The translations under genes were made by a program, and so were the position numbers. Below are positions 7,788-14,124 of a stretch of 14,124 bases of DNA, in pieces. Below the pieces are notes generated by a model, which did not search any database, was not told the DNA's origin, and saw only the letters and a program-made list of their open reading frames with translations. The DNA is from Gallionellaceae bacterium (GTDB taxonomy: Bacteria; Pseudomonadota; Gammaproteobacteria; Burkholderiales; Gallionellaceae): assembly GCA_030690855.1 (NCBI GenBank), contig JAUYFR010000079.1:1-14124 (forward strand), in the 5' to 3' direction. How positions within the stretch are numbered: the first letter of the stretch is position 1; each line of letters begins with the position of its first letter.

Positions 7788-9227
7788 TTAGAAATTAAAG
7801 CCTAAGCGAAGTGAAGCACCGACTTCGTTCTTGTTGCCAGCTACACCAATATCCAGATGTGGTTTGAAGTAGGGAATGCGTGGCGAGATACCCAAGCCAA
7901 CTGAGGCAACGTTGCGAGCGGTATTCAGCAAATCTGCACGATAACCTGCACGAATCTGCGCCCAACCCCAGGCACTCAATTCACCACCCAATGCTGCATA
8001 TTGAGATTTGTTTTCCAAGCCGGCTGGGTCGTTCTGAGTCAGATCCAGATCGAATGCAACGGTTGACCAAGTGTTTGAACGTGACACACCGACACGTGCT
8101 TGTGGCTTCATGTTCAGAGTGCCCGTTGTTGATTGGGCTGAACCCGTGGCGGCACCAGATGCAATACTCTTGAAGTCGAAAGTCTGAGGAATGACGTTCT
8201 TAATGACAAAACCAGTTCTCCAGCCGTTGTTGTAACTCTTGGCTAGGCCAAGGTCAAAATTGTAAGCATTGTATTTGGCAAGATAGTCGCTGCCGGTTAC
8301 AGCTGACGTACTGGAGCCATTGGTTGCAGATAGCAGAGCGTCAAATAATTGCAATTGCATAATCTTAGGCGTAACACCGAGGGACCATTCATGGTTATTG
8401 GTTACAAAACCATGCGAAACCGACAAACCGGCTTCGGAAACGATAACACCGCGTAAGTGAATTTTAGAAGCGATTTGCGTGCTCGTGGAAAAGTTAACCA
8501 CACCTTGAGCATTGACTAGGGTGCTCGCGATGTTAGAAGCTGCAGCCAAGCAGGTTGAAATGTCGGCTGATGTGCCAGTACCATTTTGCACAGCTGTACA
8601 CGCGGCAGCAGCGGTGCCTGTTGTTGAAGACAAAGCATTTGCTGCTGAGCTTACCGACGTGGATAGGTTTGAAAGAGTCGTAGAATCGTTATACTCAAGA
8701 GTGCCACCAACTGCGGCCCATGCGTTAGCGTAAAAAGCAAATCCATAGTTTTTACCCGGCACGCCAATTACAGTCGCTGCACCAAATTCACCTTGTATGG
8801 GTTGGTTACTTAGCGAGTTCAGTAAATTGTTTACCGTTGTGATGTTTGTTGAGACCGTCGACATTCTGCCGGGCAATAGAGCAATCTGTGCAGAAGTCGG
8901 TGATGAGCCTAAATTGGTTGCCGTAATAGAGTTGTTCAATGCCGTGATGTTGGTATTCAGTGTATCGAGTTTGGTGCGCAATTCTCCTGGATCATAAGCG
9001 CGCGCACCTATAACAGGGAGTTCTATGGAGTATTTCTTTGTCGGGTCTGTTGCGGAGAGAAGTGCAGGGTTAAAAAATGGTGCTGTGCTAGGATCATCCA
9101 CTGCTACACCGGCGCCGCCCATTGCCATGGTGCGCGGATCAAACGAGTTAAACGGCAAGGCTAGTACAGTGGCGCTACTCAGCAAAAGTGCTGTGGTTGC
9201 TGCGATTTTGAAATATTTTTTTTGCAT
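7788..9227 (-). CDS. TraF-like outer-membrane beta-barrel protein, copy 1
   Basis: A 479-residue protein with a signal peptide (likely cleavage after Ala23, SATVLA then LPFNS). Its mature start, PFNSFDPRTMAMGGAGVA, and DPSTAPFFNPALLSA are typical of the FadL/OmpP1-like barrels that databases call conjugal transfer protein TraF (TraF_2). It ends in GFNF, the aromatic C-terminus recognised by the barrel assembly machinery. Two non-barrel insertions stand out. Residues about 84-142 hold Asn/Leu heptad-like segments around LLPGRM that could form a helical hairpin. Residues about 182-245 are Ala/Ser/Thr-rich with Cys210 and Cys226. The start has AGGGAG (9234-9239) at six-base spacing. The gene lies 65 bases downstream of its paralog and ends at a strong terminator. 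No conjugation genes are nearby, so the TraF name should be read as a family label; the substrate, if it is a channel, is unknown. Confidence 0.86.
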   Translation of the reverse strand: MQKKYFKIAATTALLLSSATVLALPFNSFDPRTMAMGGAGVAVDDPSTAPFFNPALLSATDPTKKYSIELPVIGARAYDPGELRTKLDTLNTNITALNNSITATNLGSSPTSAQIALLPGRMSTVSTNITTVNNLLNSLSNQPIQGEFGAATVIGVPGKNYGFAFYANAWAAVGGTLEYNDSTTLSNLSTSVSSAANALSSTTGTAAAACTAVQNGTGTSADISTCLAAASNIASTLVNAQGVVNFSTSTQIASKIHLRGVIVSEAGLSVSHGFVTNNHEWSLGVTPKIMQLQLFDALLSATNGSSTSAVTGSDYLAKYNAYNFDLGLAKSYNNGWRTGFVIKNVIPQTFDFKSIASGAATGSAQSTTGTLNMKPQARVGVSRSNTWSTVAFDLDLTQNDPAGLENKSQYAALGGELSAWGWAQIRAGYRADLLNTARNVASVGLGISPRIPYFKPHLDIGVAGNKNEVGASLRLGFNF

Positions 9228-9252
9228 AGAATTCTCCCTAATCTCTATATTT

Positions 9253-9267
9253 AAAAGTGCTACTTTT
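9253..9267. repeat. Short inverted repeat between the two TraF-like genes
   Basis: AAAAGT (9253-9258) and ACTTTT (9262-9267) form a 6-base dyad with a 3-base centre in the 65-base gap upstream of the copy 1 ribosome site. It could be a weak processing or attenuation hairpin or an operator half-site pair. It is AT-rich and could be chance. Confidence 0.25.
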
Positions 9268-9292
9268 TGGTGTGAATGATTTTAACAGATGT

Positions 9293-10747
9293 TTAGAAAT
9301 TAAAGCCGAAGCGGAAGGAAAGGCCAACCTCGTTAACCCTTTCATAGCCATCACGCAGCAAGTTTGGGCTAGAGACAACGGCTAAATCAAAGTGCGGCTT
9401 GAAGAAGGGTAGCCTTGGGGATATCCCAACACCAGCGGAAACGATATTTCGTCTTGTTTTATCGAGCATGTCATTGCGGTATCCCACGCGTAGTTGGGTC
9501 CATTCGGAAATACCTACCTCGATCCCCAAGCCAATATACTGAGAATAATTTTCTAATCCCACTGGATCGTTTTTAGTTAAATCAGCGTCAACTGCAATGG
9601 TAAATAATGGAATTTCGTAAGCGATTCCAGCTCGAGCCATCGGTCGAATCGTTAGTTTTGAGCCGTTTGCCACGGGAGTGATCCCAGGTGTGGCTGCAGA
9701 TTTAAAATCGTAAACATGGGCAATCGCATTTTTAACAACGAGGCCGGTGCGGAAACCCTGAGGAAAATTTTTGGTGATTCCAATGTCGATATTGGGGTTG
9801 CTGTAAAAGGCGTAATAATCACTTCCTGTCATGCCGTTTATCCCTCCCGCATTGGCGGCCAGAGATGCATCGTACATATGAATTCGCATTATTTTTGGTG
9901 TAATGCCGATCGAGAATCTTCGATCGGCGCTCACAAACCCATGAGAAAGGGAAACGCCCGCTTCGGTAATTGCAACTCCGCGCATGTGTAGTTTCGAGGT
10001 GATGTTGGTGTTGGTCGAAAAATTAACGACACCTTGAGCCGTGACTAAAGCAGAGGCTGCGGTGCCGGCTGCTGCAATGCATGTTTGAACTTCGGTAGTG
10101 GTTTGAGGGTTGGCGCAGTTGGTCCCTACAACGGCGGTAGCTGCGGAAAGTGCGCTAGCCGTTGAGGTTACTGCGGTTGATAAGCTAGTCAGGGTAGCAG
10201 CATCATTGTATTCAAGCGTCCCGCCGAATGCAGCCCAAGCATCTGCATAAAAAGCAACGCCGAGGCTTCTCCCTGGCATCGAAACAACGGTAGCCGCACC
10301 AATTTCTCCTTGAACTGGCTGATTGTTGAGTGCAGACAGCGCCGTATTTACTTTAGTAATGGCTGCCCCCAGAGTGGTCAACGTTGTGGGAAGCTGGCTA
10401 ATTAGTGCAGCAGTTGTACCGTTTGCACTTGCGTTAGCAGCGGTGATGGCGGTCTGTAAAGCGGTGATGTCATCGCTCAGTGAGGTGAGATTAGAGCGCA
10501 TGCTGCTGGGGTCATAAATGCGCATGCCGATGATGGGTAGTTCGAGTGCAAATTTTTTCCTGCGATCACCGGCAGAAAGAAGAGCGGGGTTAAAGAATGG
10601 TGCGGTTGATGGGTCGCCAATGGCTACGCCGACGCCGCCCATCGCCATCGAGCGCGGGTCAAACGAATTGAATGGCACAGCAAATGCTGACACGCTGCTC
10701 GCAACGAGCATGGACATCAAGACAATTTGCTTGTAAAAATTTCGCAT
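9293..10747 (-). CDS. TraF-like outer-membrane beta-barrel protein, copy 2
   Basis: A 484-residue paralog of the neighbouring barrel gene, with the same architecture from end to end: signal peptide cleaved probably after SAFA (Ala23), mature start VPFNSFDPRSMAMGG, the shared DPSTAPFFNPALLSA, and a C-terminus ending GFNF. It keeps the same two insertions, a helical-hairpin-like segment (about 84-143, ITALQTAITAAN and its partner) and an Ala/Thr-rich segment (about 182-245) with Cys211 and Cys223. It has an extra loop near the C-terminus (SSPNLLRDGYERVNEV) compared with copy 1. The start codon is preceded only by a GGGG stretch as a weak ribosome site. Located downstream of ntrC in the same direction, it may be expressed by read-through or from a promoter in the 120-base gap that I could not define. 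Tandem duplication followed by divergence is the simplest origin. Confidence 0.86.
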   Translation of the reverse strand: MRNFYKQIVLMSMLVASSVSAFAVPFNSFDPRSMAMGGVGVAIGDPSTAPFFNPALLSAGDRRKKFALELPIIGMRIYDPSSMRSNLTSLSDDITALQTAITAANASANGTTAALISQLPTTLTTLGAAITKVNTALSALNNQPVQGEIGAATVVSMPGRSLGVAFYADAWAAFGGTLEYNDAATLTSLSTAVTSTASALSAATAVVGTNCANPQTTTEVQTCIAAAGTAASALVTAQGVVNFSTNTNITSKLHMRGVAITEAGVSLSHGFVSADRRFSIGITPKIMRIHMYDASLAANAGGINGMTGSDYYAFYSNPNIDIGITKNFPQGFRTGLVVKNAIAHVYDFKSAATPGITPVANGSKLTIRPMARAGIAYEIPLFTIAVDADLTKNDPVGLENYSQYIGLGIEVGISEWTQLRVGYRNDMLDKTRRNIVSAGVGISPRLPFFKPHFDLAVVSSPNLLRDGYERVNEVGLSFRFGFNF

Positions 10748-10814
10748 GGTTTAACCCCAAATACTTTTGGAACATCGCATGCTTAATTAACGGCAGGGAT
10801 GCGAGATTCTTTAG

Positions 10815-10835
10815 CTATTTTTGCATAAAAAATAG
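10815..10835. repeat. AT-rich hairpin between ntrC and the TraF-like genes
   Basis: CTATTTTT (10815-10822) and AAAAATAG (10828-10835) are perfect 8-base arms around a 5-base loop, in the 120-base gap downstream of ntrC. The stem is almost entirely A/T, so it is a poor intrinsic terminator; it may be an operator-like dyad upstream of the copy 2 barrel gene. I found no convincing -35/-10 or sigma-54 (-24/-12) promoter in this gap. Confidence 0.3.
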
Positions 10836-10867
10836 GGGGTGGCGATAAAACGCTGCGAGAGGTGAGA

Positions 10868-12262
10868 TTATTCTTCGCCTAGCCCCAGTTCTTGAATTTT
10901 ACGGGTAAGTGTATTGCGCCCCATGCCGATTAGAGTTGCCGCCTCAATGCGCCGCCCGCCAGTGTGTTGCAGGGCTTGAATGATAACCGTGCTTTCAAAC
11001 TGCTTAGTCAGCATTTCTAAGATGTTCTGATCATTGCGTTGCAGTGCGAGTGTCACTTGTTGAGCCAAGGCTGTTCGCCAGTCTTGAGTAGAAGGTAACG
11101 CAGTTTGAGCTTCGCGCCATTCAGAAGGAAGGTCGGCGATCTCTACCTGTTGCGTCGGTGTCATCACTGTTAGCCAATGACATAGATTTTCGAGTTGCCG
11201 CACATTGCCGGGAATATCTTGTGTGGCCAGATAACTCAGCGCATTTTCGCTTAATATTTTTTGCTCTGCTCCCAACTCTCGTGCGCTTTTTTGCAGGAAA
11301 TATTTAGCAAGTAGCGGAATGTCTTCGCGGCGCTCACGCAGTGGCGGCAGTCGCAAGCGAATTACGTTAAGGCGGTGAAACAGGTCTTCGCGGAACAGCC
11401 CTTGCCTGACGCGATCATCTAGATTTTGGTGAGTGGCGGCAATGATACGGACGTTAGCTTTAATCGGCTGATGGCCGCCTACGCGATAAAAATTGCCATC
11501 AGACAAGACGCGCAGTAAGCGAGTTTGTAGCTCGGCTGGCATGTCGCCGATCTCATCCAAAAATAATGTGCCGCCCTCAGCTTGTTCAAAGCGGCCATGA
11601 CGTGTGGTGGTCGCACCGGTGAACGCGCCGCGTTCGTGGCCAAACAATACTGATTCGAGCAAGTCTTTAGGAATGGCGGCTGTGTTGATGGCAACGAAAG
11701 GCTTACTCGAGCGAGCGCTATGGCGATGCAAGGCTTGCGCGACTAACTCTTTACCTGTTCCTGATTCGCCATTGATCAGCACGGTTGCGTTCGACTGCGC
11801 CAAGCGACCGATGGCGCGAAACACCTCTTGCATGGCGGGTGCGTGGCCTAGAATATCCGGTGAGGCTTGAGCGTCTTCCGTTTTGGTGTTTTGACGTTTG
11901 CTTTGTTCTAAAGCGCGACGAATGAGCTCAACCGCGTGATTTACGTCAAAGGGTTTGGGTAAGTATTCAAACGCACCACCTTGGAAAGATGAAACCGCAC
12001 TTTCTAAATCGGAATACGCAGTCATAATGATGACGGGCAAGTCGGGGTGATCAACACGCAGTTTTTGCAGTAAATCTAAGCCCGAACTACCGGGCATGCG
12101 AATGTCGCTAATCACCATTTGCGGCAGATTATTTGCTAGCTCAGCCATGGCATCATCGGCTGAGGCAAAGCTCACAAATTCAATTTGTTCGCGCGCCAAC
12201 GCTTTTTCCAATACCCAGCGAATGGAGCGGTCATCATCAATAATCCAGACAGGTTTTATCAT
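10868..12262 (-). CDS. ntrC: Nitrogen regulation response regulator NtrC
   Basis: A 464-residue sigma-54-dependent activator that turns on nitrogen-assimilation genes when phosphorylated by NtrB. Domains are in standard order. The receiver (1-120) has the acidic pocket DDD at 9-11, phospho-acceptor Asp53 in SDIRMPG, Thr81 and Lys103. The AAA+ domain (about 137-365) has Walker A GESGTGK (165-171), the sigma-54 contact loop GAFTGA (212-217) and Walker B GTLFLDEIGD (231-240). A Fis-type helix-turn-helix (about 422-464) contains RRIEAATLIGMGRNTLTRK. The full-length architecture and partner gene make the assignment secure. Its ATG overlaps the ntrB stop (ATGA, 12259-12262), and AGGA (plus-strand positions 12271-12274) within ntrB is its ribosome site. 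No catalytic residue appears changed. Confidence 0.97.
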   Translation of the reverse strand: MIKPVWIIDDDRSIRWVLEKALAREQIEFVSFASADDAMAELANNLPQMVISDIRMPGSSGLDLLQKLRVDHPDLPVIIMTAYSDLESAVSSFQGGAFEYLPKPFDVNHAVELIRRALEQSKRQNTKTEDAQASPDILGHAPAMQEVFRAIGRLAQSNATVLINGESGTGKELVAQALHRHSARSSKPFVAINTAAIPKDLLESVLFGHERGAFTGATTTRHGRFEQAEGGTLFLDEIGDMPAELQTRLLRVLSDGNFYRVGGHQPIKANVRIIAATHQNLDDRVRQGLFREDLFHRLNVIRLRLPPLRERREDIPLLAKYFLQKSARELGAEQKILSENALSYLATQDIPGNVRQLENLCHWLTVMTPTQQVEIADLPSEWREAQTALPSTQDWRTALAQQVTLALQRNDQNILEMLTKQFESTVIIQALQHTGGRRIEAATLIGMGRNTLTRKIQELGLGEE

Positions 12263-13326
12263 TGGGGTTTTCCTAAATGGGGAAGGGGAAGCATGACTGA
12301 GAAGCAGGTGCGCCCAGGTTCACTTTCAAACTCGATACTGCCTTGGTGCTGACTAACAAAATCTTGCGCTAAGGTTAATCCAAGCCCGTGACCATCTGCG
12401 CGTCCGGAAACCAGCGGGTAAAAAATCTTGTCATGCAGATGACTAGGGATACCGGGGCCGTTGTCAATGATTTGCACGGTAACGGCGAGGCGGTGTAACT
12501 TTTTCATGAGCGTGATGCGGCGGGTGATACGGGTGCGTAAAACGATTTGTCCTTTGCCGTGCATCGCCTGCGCTGCGTTACGCACGATGTTGAGTACGAC
12601 TTGAATAAGTTGTTCTTTGTCGCCGTGTAATTCGGGTAAGCTCAAGTCATAGTCACGCTGAATAGTGAGTCCGTCGGGGATTTCGGCTAACACCACGCTA
12701 CGCACTCTTTCTAAAACTTCGTGAATATTGAGCGCACTAAAATGGGGCGCGTGCTGCGGGGTGAGTAGTTTTTCCATTAAGGAGCGTAAGCGGTCAGCTT
12801 CTTGAATGACCACTTGGGTGTATTCGCGCAAGGCGGGTTTTTCTAATTCCTGTTCGAGTAGCTGCGCAGCACCGCGAATGCCGCCTAGCGGATTTTTAAT
12901 TTCGTGTGCCAAGTTACGCAACAACAAGCGGTTGGCTTGGGTTTGATCTAGCATTTGCTCTTCGCGGGCTAGCTTAAGTGGTCTTTCGATTGTATGGAAC
13001 TCAAGTAGAAGCGCGTGCTTGCCGAGTTGGACTGGCGTGGCGGTGCAACTTAACAATAGTTTATTGCTGTGAGTGTGTGTGCCTAAAGCCAGCTCGTGCT
13101 CGATGTGGCTACTTTGGCTAGCCAGTGCGGATTGAATAGCGCCGAATAGTTTTTCGGTATTAGTAAAAGCGTGCTGCAACGGATGTCCAACGAGATTGGT
13201 ATTGCTTAGGCCAAATATATTTTCAGCTGCTGGATTGAGGTAAGCGATACGTGCAGTATCGTCCAATACGATGATTGCAGTAGCAAGGTGCTCTAGTGTT
13301 GGCAGATTATTTGGCATGAAATTCAT
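12259..13326 (-). CDS. ntrB: Nitrogen regulation sensor kinase/phosphatase NtrB
   Basis: A 355-residue soluble histidine kinase that phosphorylates or dephosphorylates NtrC under control of the PII protein. A PAS domain (about 10-115) begins LATAIIVLDDTARIAYLNP. The HisKA dimerisation helix carries phosphorylated His141 in NLAHEIKNPLGG. The ATPase domain shows the N box around Asn250 (NIVRNAAQAM), the G1 box DNGPGIP (288-294) and the G2 box GHGLGL (312-317). No membrane segment is present, as expected for NtrB. Two ATGs lie close together (13326 and 13317) and neither has a strong ribosome site, so the exact start could be either. The gene is 39 bases downstream of the DUF4124 gene and overlaps ntrC, so the three are probably co-transcribed. 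Confidence 0.96.
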   Translation of the reverse strand: MNFMPNNLPTLEHLATAIIVLDDTARIAYLNPAAENIFGLSNTNLVGHPLQHAFTNTEKLFGAIQSALASQSSHIEHELALGTHTHSNKLLLSCTATPVQLGKHALLLEFHTIERPLKLAREEQMLDQTQANRLLLRNLAHEIKNPLGGIRGAAQLLEQELEKPALREYTQVVIQEADRLRSLMEKLLTPQHAPHFSALNIHEVLERVRSVVLAEIPDGLTIQRDYDLSLPELHGDKEQLIQVVLNIVRNAAQAMHGKGQIVLRTRITRRITLMKKLHRLAVTVQIIDNGPGIPSHLHDKIFYPLVSGRADGHGLGLTLAQDFVSQHQGSIEFESEPGRTCFSVMLPLPHLGKPQ

Positions 13327-13365
13327 GCAGGTATCTAAGCAGAAAACATGCCAAGAAACCTGAGA

Positions 13366-13845
13366 TTATTTGCTACGATTGGAGAGCTCTTTTTTAAGTA
13401 ACGCGATATTTTTTTCGTGTACTTTTACTTCTTTTTGCAACGCGCCAACTTTCTCTTCTTGCTTGATTTTATTGAGATAAGTCTTACCATCTTTGCCAGT
13501 TAGCGTTTCTGGTGCATCAATACCCGTTTGTAGGTTAGTGCGCGCCTCAGTCAGTGCTTTTTCTTCAGAAGCAAGCTCGTCTTCAAGAATTTGTCGGCTA
13601 GTGTTATCACGCCCTTTTTGCGTAGCGGAATCGACGCGAGGAAAGTCTGTGGCACTTTCTTGTTCACGCGAACGGGGCGGAGGCGGCATGGTGGGGAGCG
13701 GTGCTAATTGAAGTTTTTTTGCGCCTTTGATGGGATCGCTGGAATAAGTCACATGGCCATTCGCATCAACGCGTTTATAAATTTCAGCTTGCACCACGCT
13801 TGCTTGGCACAGCACACAAAGTAAAAAAAAGTAACGCAGCTTCAT
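13366..13845 (-). CDS. Secreted DUF4124 coiled-coil protein
   Basis: A 159-residue protein of unknown function. Residues 1-20 are a signal peptide (MKLRYFFLL, cleavage after VVQA), followed by a DUF4124 domain (EIYKRVDANGHVTYSSDP, about 21-38), a Pro-rich linker (PTMPPPPRS) and a charged C-terminal half with coiled-coil character at about 84-108 and 124-155. An upstream in-frame ATG at 13881 would add 12 residues, but it overlaps the best -10 element and would put charged and polar residues before the signal peptide. The ATG at 13845 has AGGA (minus strand, 13853-13856) seven bases away, so it is preferred. It should reside in the periplasm. Its place between glnA and ntrB is an arrangement I recall from other proteobacteria, but a role in nitrogen control is not established by anything visible here. 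Confidence 0.86.
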   Translation of the reverse strand: MKLRYFFLLCVLCQASVVQAEIYKRVDANGHVTYSSDPIKGAKKLQLAPLPTMPPPPRSREQESATDFPRVDSATQKGRDNTSRQILEDELASEEKALTEARTNLQTGIDAPETLTGKDGKTYLNKIKQEEKVGALQKEVKVHEKNIALLKKELSNRSK

Positions 13846-13871
13846 GAGGGTGTCCTGAAATAAGTGTCCAA

Positions 13872-13880
13872 AGTATAGCA
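13872..13880 (-). promoter_or_regulatory. Candidate extended -10 promoter for DUF4124-ntrB-ntrC
   Basis: On the minus strand the element reads TGCTATACT, an extended -10 (TGN followed by a near-consensus TATACT), placed between the glnA terminator and the DUF4124 gene. No good -35 is seen at 16-18 bases; that region falls in the terminator stem. A start point a few bases downstream would give a leader of about 20 bases. It implies expression of ntrBC partly independent of glnA. Confidence 0.5.
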
Positions 13881-13886
13881 TCGCGC

Positions 13887-13919
13887 AAAAAAAACGGAGC
13901 CGAGAGGCTCCGTTTTTTT
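13887..13919 (-). terminator. Strong symmetric intrinsic terminator after glnA
   Basis: CGGAGCC (13895-13901), a GAGA loop and GGCTCCG (13906-13912) are flanked by eight A on the left and seven T on the right, so the stem can extend by A-T pairing. The A-run becomes the T-tract for minus-strand transcription leaving glnA, whose stop is 13 bases upstream. It would also work in the opposite direction. Confidence 0.93.
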
Positions 13920-13932
13920 GAACAGCAAATGC

Positions 13933-14124
13933 TTAGATGCTGTAGTACATGTCGAACTCAACTGGGTGAGTTGTCATGCGGATACGGTTTACTTCGTCCA
14001 TCTTCAATTCGATAAACGCATCAATGAAGTCACTAGAGAACACGCCACCACGAGTCAAGAATTCGCGGTCTTTATCCAAGTTTGCTAAGGCTTCATCTAA
14101 TGATGCGCAAACTGTTGGGATCTT
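13933..14124 (-). CDS. glnA: Glutamine synthetase, C-terminal end (rest outside window)
   Basis: The last 63 codons and the stop (TAA on the minus strand) of glutamine synthetase, which makes glutamine from glutamate, ammonia and ATP. The reverse-strand frame is open to the right edge and reads SLDEALANLDKDREFL, GGVFSSDFIDAFIELK and finally RMTTHPVEFDMYYSI, the characteristic type I GlnA ending (E. coli GlnA ends similarly with HPVEFELYYSV). No active-site residue lies in this piece. The start, promoter and adenylylation-site tyrosine cannot be placed; the latter lies upstream, outside the window. Position next to ntrBC matches the classical glnA-ntrBC locus, whose main glnA promoter is normally NtrC- and sigma-54-dependent. 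Confidence 0.95.
   Translation of the reverse strand, partial: KIPTVCASLDEALANLDKDREFLTRGGVFSSDFIDAFIELKMDEVNRIRMTTHPVEFDMYYSI

Noticed and set aside
8512..8997. Plus-strand open frames opposite the copy 1 TraF-like gene
   Set aside because: They are antisense shadows of Ala/Ser/Thr-rich coding sequence, with no recognisable motif or ribosome site.
7788..10747. Part of a conjugation system, suggested by the TraF family name
   Set aside because: No relaxase, coupling protein, pilus or other transfer gene is present; the family label also covers chromosomal barrels.
13846..13881. Upstream ATG giving a 12-residue longer DUF4124 protein
   Set aside because: It overlaps the likely -10 element and spoils the signal peptide; the ATG at 13845 has an AGGA site.
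1..14124. CRISPR array, tRNA, rRNA, insertion sequence or integrase site
   Set aside because: I saw no regularly spaced repeats, cloverleaf gene, transposase frame or long terminal inverted repeats.

Overview
The window looks like a chromosomal segment of a moderate-GC betaproteobacterium (order Nitrosomonadales is my best guess; this is inferred from gene types and order, not a database match). The clues are a Pseudomonas/beta-type aspartate carbamoyltransferase paired with a degenerate dihydroorotase-like subunit, two DUF4124 envelope proteins, and a glnA - DUF4124 - ntrB - ntrC nitrogen-control locus. Most of the window is housekeeping. The two accessory elements are a restriction-modification pair and a tandem pair of outer-membrane barrel genes.

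Left part, plus strand: the 3' part of pyrB (1-720) overlaps pyrC' (717-1991) by ATGA. PyrC' keeps the amidohydrolase fold but has lost the metal ligands I could locate, so it is probably a structural partner of aspartate carbamoyltransferase rather than a working dihydroorotase. Only 18 bases later begins a visibly AT-richer Type II restriction-modification pair (2010-4330): a C5-cytosine methyltransferase and, overlapping it by ATGA, a PD-(D/E)XK-type endonuclease candidate. It sits between the pyr genes and prlC and looks horizontally acquired.

Middle, plus strand: prlC (oligopeptidase A), a secreted DUF4124-glutaredoxin-like protein and xth (exonuclease III) form a tight run joined by ATGA overlaps (4419-7731). 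xth converges on a minus-strand gene, and a strong intrinsic terminator oriented for the minus strand lies between them.

Right part, minus strand (reading leftwards from the right edge): the 3' end of glnA, a strong symmetric terminator, an extended -10 promoter candidate, a DUF4124 coiled-coil protein, ntrB, ntrC, and then two tandem paralogous TraF-like outer-membrane beta-barrel genes. GlnA, NtrB and NtrC form the classical nitrogen-assimilation module: NtrB controls phosphorylation of NtrC, which activates sigma-54 promoters such as that of glnA. The TraF-like pair has no conjugation genes around it.

No tRNA, rRNA, CRISPR array, insertion sequence or integrase was seen, and there is no gene-free stretch over 300 bases. 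I do not see a clearly new multi-gene system. The points most worth checking are the endonuclease and its specificity, the helical-hairpin and cysteine-pair insertions in the two barrel proteins, and the DUF4124 proteins tied to conserved operons.
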